Below, piece after piece: positions 1 to 6,914 of a stretch of DNA of 64,000 bases. Source of the stretch: Leucothrix arctica (GTDB taxonomy: Bacteria > Pseudomonadota > Gammaproteobacteria > Thiotrichales > Thiotrichaceae); the NCBI RefSeq assembly GCF_003172895.1, contig NZ_QGKL01000019.1, positions 1 to 64,000 of the forward strand. The letters run 5' to 3'. Position 1 is the stretch's first letter; each line of letters starts with the position of its first letter. A program made the translations under genes and the position numbers. The notes below the pieces were generated by a model, which ran no database searches, was not told the DNA's origin, and saw only the letters and a list, made by a program, of their open reading frames with translations.

Positions 1-241
1 GTGTAACTAAGCTTCGCTGACCTGCTGACCCTCCACTTAGGCCAAACCAGCGCTTGAGCTCCGCGATCAGTTTAAGGCGTTGTGGTGAAACAGTTTTAGA
101 TGGTTTGCACCAGTAACGGTAACTACTTCGGTTGACCGCCAATACTCGACATAAACGGCTGACACTGTGGCTCTCTTGCTGCTGACGGATCAGCGCAAAC
201 CTTTGATTGAGTCCTGCATCAAGAGAGCTGAAGCCTTTTTT
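1..241 (-). CDS. IS3-family transposase orfB, 5' part
   Basis: The -1 frame relative to orfA stays open from the A6G slippery run down to base 1. It encodes the N-terminal helical region of an IS3 OrfB, with recognisable pieces such as SRLCRVLAVNRSSYRYW and GGSAGQRSL, the segment that precedes the DDE integrase core in this family. No good independent start is evident, so it is most likely made as an OrfAB fusion by frameshifting. The catalytic DDE residues are outside the window, so activity cannot be judged. Confidence 0.8.
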
Positions 242-501
242 AGGATGTCGTTATCGCCTTCCAACCGTTTGATTTTACGTTCAAGCTCACGAATTTTAAG
301 TTGATCAGAGGTCAGTGGTGCAGCGCTAGAAAGCTGACCGTTACGCGCTTGTTTAAGCTGTCTTGCCCATTTATCGACCGTCGATTTTCCTAATCCTAAA
401 CTCTCTGAGACGTCCTTAACATTGCGCCCTTTATCGACGACCTCTTGAGCAACTTCAAGGCGGAACTCGGGTGAGTAGGTTGGTCTGGTTCGTTTTGTCA
501 T
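190..501 (-). CDS. IS3-family transposase OrfA
   Basis: A 103-residue OrfA of normal length. Residues about 8-60 form a helix-turn-helix of the transposase_8/IS911 kind (SPEFRLEVAQEVV, then VSESLGLGKSTVDKW) that binds the terminal repeats. Residues about 65-95 (IRELERKIKRLEGDNDILKKA) are the leucine-zipper-like coiled coil used for OrfA/OrfAB multimerisation. The reading frame closes at 190, after passing the A-AAA-AAG run where ribosomes can shift to orfB. Confidence 0.88.
   Translation of the reverse strand: MTKRTRPTYSPEFRLEVAQEVVDKGRNVKDVSESLGLGKSTVDKWARQLKQARNGQLSSAAPLTSDQLKIRELERKIKRLEGDNDILKKASALLMQDSIKGLR
235..241 (-). promoter_or_regulatory. Probable -1 ribosomal frameshift heptamer
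   Basis: On the minus strand the sequence A AAA AAG lies in the orfA codons CTA AAA AAG for the ILKK segment. A -1 slip leads directly into the open orfB frame. This is the standard signal that IS3/IS911 elements use to make OrfAB. I did not identify a stimulatory hairpin with confidence. Confidence 0.75.
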
Positions 502-571
502 ATTTACACCTGCTTAGTTAAAGTGAGTTTATCACCTCTAATCAGGTGGCCAAATTTAGTGTGCCACTACA

Positions 572-590
572 GTAGCGGTTTGTTATGCGC
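572..590 (-). repeat. Truncated attC-like site beside the IS
   Basis: Directly after the stop of the NTF2-like gene the minus strand reads GCATAACAAACCGCTAC and then runs straight into the IS end. TAACAAACSGC is typical of the first core of Vibrio-type attC repeats. The remainder of the site would lie on the far side of the IS, outside the window. The call rests on one half-site and is therefore tentative. Confidence 0.4.
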
Positions 591-604
591 ACTGAAGAAC
601 AAAT

Positions 605-970
605 TTAATTTTGCTCACCAGTACCAACAAATCCCACCATACGGGATACTAGGTCTCCGTCTTTTTCCACAAAATACTGACCGAGTTGAACTTGTTCTGA
701 GCCATCAGGCCCCATTCCTCCGAATGCCACGGTGGCACGAGTGACACCCGCGACCGTATCAGTCTTAATAACTTTTGCTGACCAACCTGGGGCATTTGCG
801 GTAAACATGCCTAAATAGTTATTTAATGCTGCGATACCATTTACAGTTTCGGATGTACGAGGATCATCGTACTGTATAGCTTCTGTCACAGAGCTATTTA
901 ATTGAGTAAGTCGTGCCTCAGTTTCCTGAATTTGCCAAGCGTCAAAAAAGATTGTGATGCAATCTGTCAT
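605..970 (-). CDS. NTF2/SnoaL-like small protein
   Basis: A 121-residue protein with the cone-shaped NTF2-like fold pattern: an N-terminal helix (FDAWQIQETEARLTQL), a second helix around 'IAALNNYLGMF', and C-terminal beta strands that include WSAKVIKTDTVAGVTRATVAF and QVQLGQYFVEKDGDL. Members of this superfamily are often small-molecule-binding enzymes or orphan proteins, so no reaction can be assigned. It is a single small gene on the same strand as its neighbours and bounded by inverted repeats on both sides, the layout of an integron cassette. A good Shine-Dalgarno (AGGAGAGG) precedes the ATG. Confidence 0.6.
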   Translation of the reverse strand: MTDCITIFFDAWQIQETEARLTQLNSSVTEAIQYDDPRTSETVNGIAALNNYLGMFTANAPGWSAKVIKTDTVAGVTRATVAFGGMGPDGSEQVQLGQYFVEKDGDLVSRMVGFVGTGEQN

Positions 971-1009
971 ATTCCTCTCCTAATTTTAGTTTGTGGGTAA
1001 CACGGCAAT

Positions 1010-1110
1010 ATTACGCCTTAATAACTGGCGTGTAGGTTGGTATTATTTTTGCACCTTTTCTTTTGCAAAAATGATGACAACCGTAATATACCCAGTTGAT
1101 TAACTTGTTA
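1010..1110 (-). repeat. Candidate attC recombination site (cassette end)
   Basis: A roughly 100-base imperfect inverted repeat fills the space between the GNAT stop and the NTF2-like gene. The minus strand starts with TAACAAGTTAATCAACTGG, whose TAA is the GNAT stop codon, and ends with CCAGTTATTAAGGCGTAAT. The arms pair except for an extra C, a bulge like the extrahelical bases of attC. An inner 18-base stem (GTTGTCATCATTTTTGCA against TGCAAAAATAATACCAAC) has a 10-base loop. The right core, GCGTAA, departs from the usual GCGTTA. Confidence 0.5.
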
Positions 1111-1572
1111 GTTAATTTTTTCCATGACAAAATTCGTCAGCTTTTCATCTTGAACTTCAAAATGTTTTTCCTCAACTACTTTGAAGCCAAGGTGCTCATA
1201 AAATGTACGAGCGGTAAGGCTCACTTCTGAATAAAAGCGTGAAATTCTTTCTAAACTTCCGATTGCAAAGATATGTTCCATCAATGCTCGCCCCACACCA
1301 ATGCCTTGATATTCTGAATGGCAGAAAAAATGATCAATATAGCCATTATTTTGTAAGTCAGCGAAGCCAACAACTTTGCCATTCAATTCAGCTATGAAAG
1401 GATTCATATCACTTACGCGTTTCTGCCATAATTTCATATCGTAATTATCAGGAGCCCATGCTTTTGTTTGAGCAACGGTATAGTCTCGAATGTTAATATT
1501 CCGGATCGTATTGAATTTAATAGCCCACGTAATAGCAGCATCCCTAGTTTCATAATTTCTAATTTTAATCAT
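1108..1572 (-). CDS. GNAT-family N-acetyltransferase
   Basis: A 154-residue acyl-CoA-dependent acetyltransferase. The core signature is visible at about 75-105: FFCHSEYQGIGVGRALMEHI, where the QGIGVGRA loop binds the pyrophosphate of acetyl-CoA. The N-terminal segment (IRDYTVAQTKAWAP) is the common YafP-type start, and the C-terminal FYEHLGFKVVEEKHFEV is the usual last motif. I chose the ATG at 1572 because GGGGA lies at the right spacing and the alignment to the family begins there; an upstream ATG at 1602 would lie inside the attC-like repeat. Substrate unknown. Flanked by attC-like repeats, as acetyltransferase cassettes often are. Confidence 0.85.
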   Translation of the reverse strand: MIKIRNYETRDAAITWAIKFNTIRNINIRDYTVAQTKAWAPDNYDMKLWQKRVSDMNPFIAELNGKVVGFADLQNNGYIDHFFCHSEYQGIGVGRALMEHIFAIGSLERISRFYSEVSLTARTFYEHLGFKVVEEKHFEVQDEKLTNFVMEKIN

Positions 1573-1589
1573 AAATCCCCAGTGATTAG

Positions 1590-1657
1590 CTAACGCCCGC
1601 ATTTGCGGCTGGTTTGGAGCGTAGCGGAAAACCAGTCCGGCAAAATGTCGCCTATTA
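1590..1657 (-). repeat. Candidate attC recombination site
   Basis: Starting at the stop codon of the HEPN-like gene, the minus strand has TAATAGGCGACATTTTGCCGG, then an inner stem TGGTTT / AAACCA around a short loop, and ends with GCAAATGCGGGCGTTAGC. That end matches the GGGCGTTAGC end of Vibrio cholerae repeats. The outer arms pair imperfectly with bulges. The next gene starts about 20 bases after the GTTAGC cut site, as in gene cassettes. Confidence 0.55.
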
Positions 1658-2671
1658 TATTTTTACCCACGCCTCATCTTCAACGTACTTATGAAGTTCT
1701 AACAGAATCTCCAAGTTCTCACCCCGTATATAAACTTCATGGTCTGGTGCGATATCTGGAGGCAGCTTCATTATTGATTGGATCACGGAGCTAAAATCCT
1801 CTAGCGCATGTAAGGTATTGAGGATAGCGTAAGAGATAACAGATCGAACAGAACCAAGCCCATTTGGCTTCAAATCTGCAGACTTCCAAATATGTAGATC
1901 CCTGAACGGCTCAACTTTAGTGGATATGGCAAACCCATCATTCATTATGTATAGAGACTGTATGCTATTGCCACCGTGCGAGATTTTGTCCCTATATGAT
2001 CTAAGCCATGAGAAGAACATCCCATTTCGTCCGTAAAACTCGGCTAATGCCATTGGGATTTGAAACCTCTCGGCCAACTCTTCAGCAGTAGAAAGCTTGT
2101 TATCGAAGAATACCATCTTGGAAAACGTTGGTTTCAACTTCTTAGTTGTGAGACTAGTATCAATATACTTAAACCTAGACCATATCTTCATTATAACTTC
2201 TTGAAGAAGGTCAAATAGGCTCCTACAGACCTTAAAAATATACTCCATTTCTGTGGTTACAAACCTGCGTGCAACCTTTTTATTGTCACTGCGCCAAATT
2301 TCATGAAAGAGGTTTATTTTAGTAACGCTAGCAGATAAATTATTTATGTCTTCTAGAATTCCATTTTCAAAATGGACTAGATCTTTATAGTAAGCTCTCT
2401 TGATTATTAAGCTGATAAAGCCTATGTGGATATCTGTCGAACTAGCAGGCTCTTTAGAAAAGTAACACGCATCAGCCACGTCGACTACTTTCATGGGCAG
2501 CAAGCCTTTCTCAGTCGAAATCCATGCTTCCCAATTTGATTCACCCAAGTAGCATGGCTGCATTGGAATAACTCGATCATCAAAAGAGTCTACTTTTAAA
2601 TATGACACTTTTTCTATGTCAGTCATTGATGCCTGCACACAATCTCCTAAAACATAACAGTTCATTAACAA
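1655..2671 (-). CDS. HEPN-like hypothetical protein
   Basis: A soluble protein of about 336-338 residues that I do not recognise by name. Near residue 230-240 it has SYRDKISHGGNS, an R-x4-H motif followed by G, the signature of HEPN domains (helical proteins that include RNases of toxin and abortive-infection systems). The rest is mostly helical with few charged clusters. The 2671 start would be TTG; the ATG at 2665 is an equally good alternative. It is the longest of the minus-strand genes in the cassette-like stretch and ends exactly at an attC-like repeat. RNase activity is inference from the motif only. Confidence 0.5.
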   Translation of the reverse strand: MLMNCYVLGDCVQASMTDIEKVSYLKVDSFDDRVIPMQPCYLGESNWEAWISTEKGLLPMKVVDVADACYFSKEPASSTDIHIGFISLIIKRAYYKDLVHFENGILEDINNLSASVTKINLFHEIWRSDNKKVARRFVTTEMEYIFKVCRSLFDLLQEVIMKIWSRFKYIDTSLTTKKLKPTFSKMVFFDNKLSTAEELAERFQIPMALAEFYGRNGMFFSWLRSYRDKISHGGNSIQSLYIMNDGFAISTKVEPFRDLHIWKSADLKPNGLGSVRSVISYAILNTLHALEDFSSVIQSIMKLPPDIAPDHEVYIRGENLEILLELHKYVEDEAWVKI

Positions 2672-2693
2672 GGTCTTAAACCCTTGTTTTTTT
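2667..2693. repeat. Short hairpin with T-run at gene start
   Basis: AACAAGG, an 8-base loop and CCTTGTT form a perfect 7-bp stem followed on the plus strand by a run of T. It resembles a terminator for plus-strand transcription, yet no plus-strand gene precedes it. On the minus strand it covers the possible TTG start of the HEPN-like gene, so it could also affect translation. Confidence 0.4.
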
Positions 2694-2922
2694 GGTAGTG
2701 CACTCTAGGAATACGCTATAAGTCATTAAACTATATCATTTTAAACGCCATAATTGACAATTAAGTGACCTATTATCAGGTTTCAAACCTCTATAATTAT
2801 TCACTTTTTGTTATAATTTCAAACAACCTAAAACCTATTTCTCGGTAAAACAACTCTCTCAATTTAGCCCGCTAAATGTGGCCAAGTGGGAAGCCCCCAC
2901 AAAGCCATCACCCCAGCTCATT

Positions 2923-3363
2923 TTACCACTGGTTATAAGCTAAAAACTTACCATTCATAGTAACAACGACACGATCACCCTTAGGGTTTTTCTCTTTATC
3001 TACACTCAACTCAAAGTCGATCGCACTCATGATGCCGTCGCCAAATTTTTCATGAATAAGCTCTTTAAGCGTGTCGCCATAAACACCCGTAATCTCATGA
3101 AAACGATAGATCAATGGATCTGTCGGTGCTTCTGTAGAAAAGTCTTTTCTAGGAATCGCCTGTAGTGCCACTGAAACATCTGGGCCTAAACCTAGAAATG
3201 CACATAATTTATCAGCAGCTGCCTCTGGCGCACTGTTCATACCAAGGCAGCAAGATGTAATAAATACCTCAGACATGCCAACAATGTTAGAAATCTCTCC
3301 CCACGTTGTGTTTTTTGCCGCCTTAGTTGCCATGATCACTTCAGTCATTTCTAGCTTATTCAT
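2923..3363 (-). CDS. cynS: Cyanate hydratase (cyanase)
   Basis: Cyanase converts cyanate plus bicarbonate to ammonia and CO2, which detoxifies cyanate and supplies nitrogen. The protein is about 146 residues, close to the usual 150-156. The N-terminal helical domain (about 5-75) is followed by the C-terminal dimer domain that carries the catalytic triad: Arg in PLIYRFHE, Glu three residues on, and Ser in GIMSAIDFELSV, matching Arg96/Glu99/Ser122 of E. coli CynS. An ATG at 3363 with AGGAA upstream is preferred over GTG at 3366. It stands alone, without cynT or cynX or a visible CynR. Confidence 0.95.
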   Translation of the reverse strand: MNKLEMTEVIMATKAAKNTTWGEISNIVGMSEVFITSCCLGMNSAPEAAADKLCAFLGLGPDVSVALQAIPRKDFSTEAPTDPLIYRFHEITGVYGDTLKELIHEKFGDGIMSAIDFELSVDKEKNPKGDRVVVTMNGKFLAYNQW

Positions 3364-3537
3364 CACTATTTCCTATAGGTTGGTTTTATCATTTAGACCA
3401 CAAGCACCATAACCGTGCGTGCAGTTTTCACTGGATACATATTGGGATGAAGATCTTAGATAAATAGCGATCTAACAAGCTTCAACACCAGACCCTTTAT
3501 CAGATGCAAGGGCTATGCCAATGAAACTGTTCCACTA

Positions 3538-3617
3538 TTATCTTTCTGGAATACCACTAAATTATTGATACTAAATGCGTTATAAATAGAGTTATCCCAT
3601 ACTTATCGTTTAGGAAG
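3538..3617 (+). promoter_or_regulatory. Promoter block A, shared with 4085-4163
   Basis: This block, 54 bases before the DCC-family gene, matches the block before the desaturase gene over about 75 bases: TTTCTGGAATA, then CTAAA, TGATA, a TTATAAATA-like stretch and finally AGGAAG. TGGAATA followed about 16 bases later by TGATA could be an ECF-sigma type -35/-10 pair. The rest of the 300-base gap after cynS shows nothing else I can name. Confidence 0.5.
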
Positions 3618-3670
3618 TCTTTTAAGGCTTGCCGCTTCACACTGTTCCAAACACCTAAAGAGAAATTAAA

Positions 3671-4054
3671 ATGGATATTGAAACAAATACAGCAGCGCCA
3701 AAAGCGACGGTCTACCATGACGGCGAGTGCCCTTTGTGCCAAAAAGAAGTGAAGCTGATGCAGAAAATTGACGTCTCTAAAGCGATTAGATGGGTTGATA
3801 TCAACAAGGATAAACAGGCACTAGAAGATGCAGGGATCACCTTCCAACAAGCAATGGATCGGATACACGTTGCCGACGAGTCACAACAACTACATACGGG
3901 TGTCGCAGGCTTTATGACGGCATGGCAATACTTACCCTACTACCGACGAATAGTGCCCGTGATTAAACACACACCTTTATTACTGCCGTTAATGGAACGT
4001 GTTTATAACCTGTTTGCCAAGTACCGACTGCGTCTAACCCGAAGACACTCCTAA
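3671..4054 (+). CDS. DCC-family thiol-disulfide oxidoreductase (DUF393)
   Basis: A 127-residue protein with the family hallmark near the start: VYHDGECPLCQKEV, in which D-G-x-C-P-x-C forms a thioredoxin-like redox motif. The middle (MDRIHVADESQQLHTG) and 'AWQYLPYYRRI' are typical of DUF393. The biochemical substrate is not established for the family. It precedes a desaturase gene that shares the same promoter block, so joint control is likely, perhaps in a membrane-lipid or oxidative stress response. No signal peptide is seen. Confidence 0.85.
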   Translation: MDIETNTAAPKATVYHDGECPLCQKEVKLMQKIDVSKAIRWVDINKDKQALEDAGITFQQAMDRIHVADESQQLHTGVAGFMTAWQYLPYYRRIVPVIKHTPLLLPLMERVYNLFAKYRLRLTRRHS

Positions 4055-4084
4055 GCGGTGTTTAATGACTTATTTATTCCAATA

Positions 4085-4163
4085 TTACCTTTCTGGAATA
4101 ATGCTAAAACACTGATAGTCATTGATTTTTAATAAAACTATTACATAACTATAGTTCAGGAAG
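4085..4163 (+). promoter_or_regulatory. Promoter block B, shared with 3538-3617
   Basis: Second copy of the block, 57 bases before the desaturase ATG: CCTTTCTGGAATA, GCTAAAA, CTGATAGTCA, AATAAAACTA and CAGGAAG. The order and spacing follow block A with about one gap. Conservation over so long a stretch outside coding DNA suggests a shared promoter and operator or a duplicated 5' leader. Confidence 0.5.
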
Positions 4164-4220
4164 CCTCACCTTTCAGAGGTCATTTAAACTCCTTAAATCG
4201 TTAATTATTAAGGTGTACAA

Positions 4221-5018
4221 ATGACCTCTCATACAAGCGCTAACCCTACAAAACCCAACGTCTCTTGGGCTGACCTACGTGCTTATAAGCACTGGGAAAT
4301 CATTAAAGAATTATCACTACCGCTACCGTGGTTAGCCTTATCACTATGGGCGACGAGCAACGGCTGGTATCCGGTAACGATCATCGCGGCTTTCTATTTC
4401 TTTTTGACGGGGTTGCGTGTCACACACAACGCATTTCATTATTGCCTTGGTCTTTCTAAGCTCGTGACTGACTGCGTTATGTTTGTCTTGAGCGTGCTCA
4501 TGTTGGGGTCACTACATGCCGTGCAATACACGCATTTGTTACACCACAGACACTGCCTAACAGCGCTAGACGTAGAAGGTGCAGTTGCAAAACAAGGCTT
4601 CTGGGAGACACTATATAAAGGCCCACTCTTCCCTATTCACACTCATAAGGCAGCGCTGGTAGGAAGTAAAGGCACACAAAAACGTTGGATCAAATTAGAG
4701 CTACTCGCCAACATACTTTGGCTGTGTACTATCTGGTTTTGGTGGGATAACGAGCTCCTTCAAGTTCACAGCGTATTGATGTTGGTGGCTTACTGCTTCT
4801 CAGCGTTCTTTGCAGTTTGGACGGTGCATCACGACTGTGACCATGAAAGCTGGGACAACTCGCGTACGTTACGCTCTCAGTGGAAGTGCTTGGTGTTTTA
4901 CAATATGTTTTACCACATTGAGCATCACCTCTACCCACAAGTACCAACGTGCCACTTACCCGAACTGGCTAAACGCCTAGACGCAGCAGGTTATACAACG
5001 CACAAGCGAGTCATCTAA
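4221..5018 (+). CDS. Membrane fatty acid desaturase
   Basis: A 265-residue integral membrane di-iron desaturase that inserts a double bond into an acyl or related lipid chain. All three histidine boxes are present: HNAFH (about 71-75), HLLHHRH (about 105-111) and HIEHH (about 233-237). Hydrophobic segments around 30-65, 85-100 and 160-200 fit the four-helix topology. It is shorter than classical acyl-CoA desaturases (about 300-400), similar to small carotenoid-ketolase or acyl-lipid-type members, so regioselectivity and substrate are open. Its TAA overlaps the next gene's ATG by one base, indicating translational coupling. Confidence 0.85.
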   Translation: MTSHTSANPTKPNVSWADLRAYKHWEIIKELSLPLPWLALSLWATSNGWYPVTIIAAFYFFLTGLRVTHNAFHYCLGLSKLVTDCVMFVLSVLMLGSLHAVQYTHLLHHRHCLTALDVEGAVAKQGFWETLYKGPLFPIHTHKAALVGSKGTQKRWIKLELLANILWLCTIWFWWDNELLQVHSVLMLVAYCFSAFFAVWTVHHDCDHESWDNSRTLRSQWKCLVFYNMFYHIEHHLYPQVPTCHLPELAKRLDAAGYTTHKRVI

Positions 5019-5830
5019 TGAATGCGATCAAGCAATTATTGATTCAACCATTTATGACTTGGAGTCTGTCGTCGCTTCTTGTTTGTTGGATAGTCGGGAT
5101 TGGCTTTCTACTCGATCAGCAGCAACACCTTAACTTATCATCGCTGTGTTACGCCTATTCACTGGCCAGTGTCTGTGGTGTATTGGCCGTGGTAATTTAT
5201 AACCTGTTACGCACCGAGTGCTGGTTTAGGATAACGATGATCCTTGTGATTGCAGCGGTAGCTTGGCGAGTGAGTTTTTTTCCTATTATTGTCTTAGCAG
5301 GCTACATGACTACCTTGACTGAAAACGTGTTTTTCATGTTTTCAATAAAATCGCTGATCTACCCTGCACTACTGTTAAATGTGATGCTGCTTCATGCATT
5401 GGTTATGGTTGTTGCCATAGCCGTCGTACAAGGCTCGAGGAGTCGCCTCAAACGCTACTTACTCATACTAGTGGCACTGCCTTTCGGCTTACTCGCTGGT
5501 ATCGTGTCTTTTGTAAATGATAATGACTGGGAAGTGTTGCCATTTAGCCTTGCTGGTGAGCAGTCGGTGACTGCTGAAGTCAGTTTGCCACATAGTAACC
5601 CTTATGCGCCCTTACTAGCGCAGGACGGATACAACTGGCGACAGATAACATTACTTTACGCAGCGTCAGCGACGTATAGTTTGATACCAAGCGACGGGCG
5701 TTGGACGCAGTCTGTTAAGGGTACTTTAGAGCAAGATTTACGAGGTGTTGAGGCGTTTGAAAGTCGGTATTTTACTTTGAGTCATTTCAATGCGTTTTGG
5801 TTGGCTGGCAGTGTTAACTGCTATGCCTAA
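5018..5830 (+). CDS. Membrane protein coupled to desaturase, unknown function
   Basis: I do not recognise this 270-residue protein. It has about five hydrophobic helices in the first 165 residues (around 13-32, 42-62, 70-95, 112-138, 147-165), followed by a soluble C-terminal part of about 100 residues that contains SLPHSNPYAPLLAQDGYNW. It begins on the last base of the desaturase stop codon (TAATG), so it is almost certainly co-translated and may help the desaturase or serve as its electron or lipid partner. That role is inference from position only. Confidence 0.55.
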   Translation: MNAIKQLLIQPFMTWSLSSLLVCWIVGIGFLLDQQQHLNLSSLCYAYSLASVCGVLAVVIYNLLRTECWFRITMILVIAAVAWRVSFFPIIVLAGYMTTLTENVFFMFSIKSLIYPALLLNVMLLHALVMVVAIAVVQGSRSRLKRYLLILVALPFGLLAGIVSFVNDNDWEVLPFSLAGEQSVTAEVSLPHSNPYAPLLAQDGYNWRQITLLYAASATYSLIPSDGRWTQSVKGTLEQDLRGVEAFESRYFTLSHFNAFWLAGSVNCYA

Positions 5831-5866
5831 TACTATGCCCAAGTTAGAAGACCCATCGCATTTTTA

Positions 5867-5901
5867 GTTTGGCTCTCATACGCAAAGCGAGAGAGCCAAA
5901 C
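5867..5901. terminator. Hairpin between convergent genes
   Basis: GTTTGGCTCTC and GAGAGCCAAAC make a perfect 11-bp stem around a 13-base loop, midway between the plus-strand operon end and the minus-strand gene end. There is no long T-run on either side. It probably acts as a shared terminator or mRNA 3' end stabiliser. Confidence 0.65.
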
Positions 5902-5939
5902 ATTAGCTTAGTGTGTTACGAGTAACTTAAGCTAACTGC

Positions 5940-6443
5940 TTATTTAGCAGTAATCACTTTCATTACCAGTTTACCGTTTGGCTTAATCGGGCCATCTTCT
6001 TTAGCACCTAGCGTGTATTCAAAGCGACCTGTTTTCATGCCACCTTTCTCTGCATGAACCATCAGCATTAGCATTTCACCAGGCTTCACAGTTTCAGTAA
6101 GAATAGCCACAACATCATTGTTTTTACCCATACGTAGCGGCGCGTAAGCAACCACAGGGCCCGGCTTCATCGTGCTATCTGTACGGTGTACGACTAACCA
6201 GCCGTTCTCACCTGCGACGATTTGCTTTGCGCTCACAATACCATTCGCCACTGACTGATCTTCTGCCATTACAGATGGCGTCATGTCATGCATTGCATGG
6301 TCAGTGCCTTCCTTCATAACAAGCTCAGCAGCCATTTCCATTTTATGAGCATCAGACTCACCCATTGAATGACTACCTGCTAGTGCAGATCCGCTGATAG
6401 TGATAAGTGCTGCTACGCTAAGTGTTGAGATTAAAGTTTTCAT
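5940..6443 (-). CDS. Secreted DUF7282-like protein
   Basis: A 167-residue exported protein. Residues 1-22 are a clear signal peptide (MKTLISTLSVAALITISGSALA). Residues about 23-60 are rich in His and Met (GSHSMGES, HAMHDM), which hints at metal binding. Residues about 65-165 contain GWLVVHRTDS, GPVVAYAPLRMGKNNDVV and a terminal beta strand, the layout of the DUF7282 beta-sandwich, a domain of unknown role. It is alone on the minus strand behind a hairpin. A periplasmic copper-binding role is possible but unproven. Confidence 0.65.
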   Translation of the reverse strand: MKTLISTLSVAALITISGSALAGSHSMGESDAHKMEMAAELVMKEGTDHAMHDMTPSVMAEDQSVANGIVSAKQIVAGENGWLVVHRTDSTMKPGPVVAYAPLRMGKNNDVVAILTETVKPGEMLMLMVHAEKGGMKTGRFEYTLGAKEDGPIKPNGKLVMKVITAK

Positions 6444-6522
6444 GGTGCCTCCGCGGCTTAATAAATTGGCTTACAACTTAAGGCACGAAGCGTCGGAGGA
6501 AATAGTTTCAAAAAGAATTCAT

Positions 6523-6843
6523 TTATTTTGAATAACTTTGTTTTTTACTGATTTTGTAGCCGCCAAAAAACCAAGCCAACGCTGCACCCAACAAAATCAC
6601 GGGGATGAGAACGAATACTTTCAGCTTTGAATTAATATCACTTAAACCTAGATAGCCCACAACTCCCTCAACATAGGGGAAGAAGGAAAAAGTTGCGATT
6701 AGGGTAAAAAGTAATATTACATAGACCAAAGCATTGGCTTTCAAAGCAGTATTGCAGTTTGAACAGTTAGTTTTGAAGGCACTAAGACCTTGAGCCCAAG
6801 TGATAAAGTTAATCGCCTTTATTCTACAGCTTGGGCATTTCAT
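6523..6843 (-). CDS. Small zinc-ribbon membrane protein
   Basis: A 106-residue protein that starts with two CxxC knuckles (MKCPSCRIKA at 3-6 and NCSNCNTAL at about 27-30), which probably bind one zinc, followed by two transmembrane helices at about 40-60 and 76-95 and a basic tail (KISKKQSYSK). No known function. It is a single gene with its own upstream spacing. The knuckle-plus-two-helix design is common in uncharacterised inner-membrane proteins. Confidence 0.6.
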   Translation of the reverse strand: MKCPSCRIKAINFITWAQGLSAFKTNCSNCNTALKANALVYVILLFTLIATFSFFPYVEGVVGYLGLSDINSKLKVFVLIPVILLGAALAWFFGGYKISKKQSYSK

Positions 6844-6914
6844 AATTTGAGACTCTGCTTGTGTGGGTGTTGGCTAGTTAAAAGTTAGATATAAATCTCT
6901 GTTAACATTATCCG

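Larger units (their letters stand above)
1..571 (-). mobile_element. IS3-family insertion sequence, partial
   Basis: A two-frame IS3-type transposase (orfA plus the start of orfB) is read on the minus strand. The upstream end of the element can be placed near 571, because the minus strand begins there with TGTAGTGGCACAC, a TG-starting end of the kind IS3 elements use, about 70 bases before the orfA start. The other end lies before base 1, so the inverted-repeat pair and target duplication cannot be checked. The base next to the end (572) continues an attC-like sequence, which suggests the element landed inside a cassette recombination site. Confidence 0.85.

Noticed and set aside
2665-2760. 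A further attC site upstream of the HEPN-like gene
   Set aside because: The hairpin there is short and perfect with a T-run, and no long bulged arms or GCGTTA core were found.
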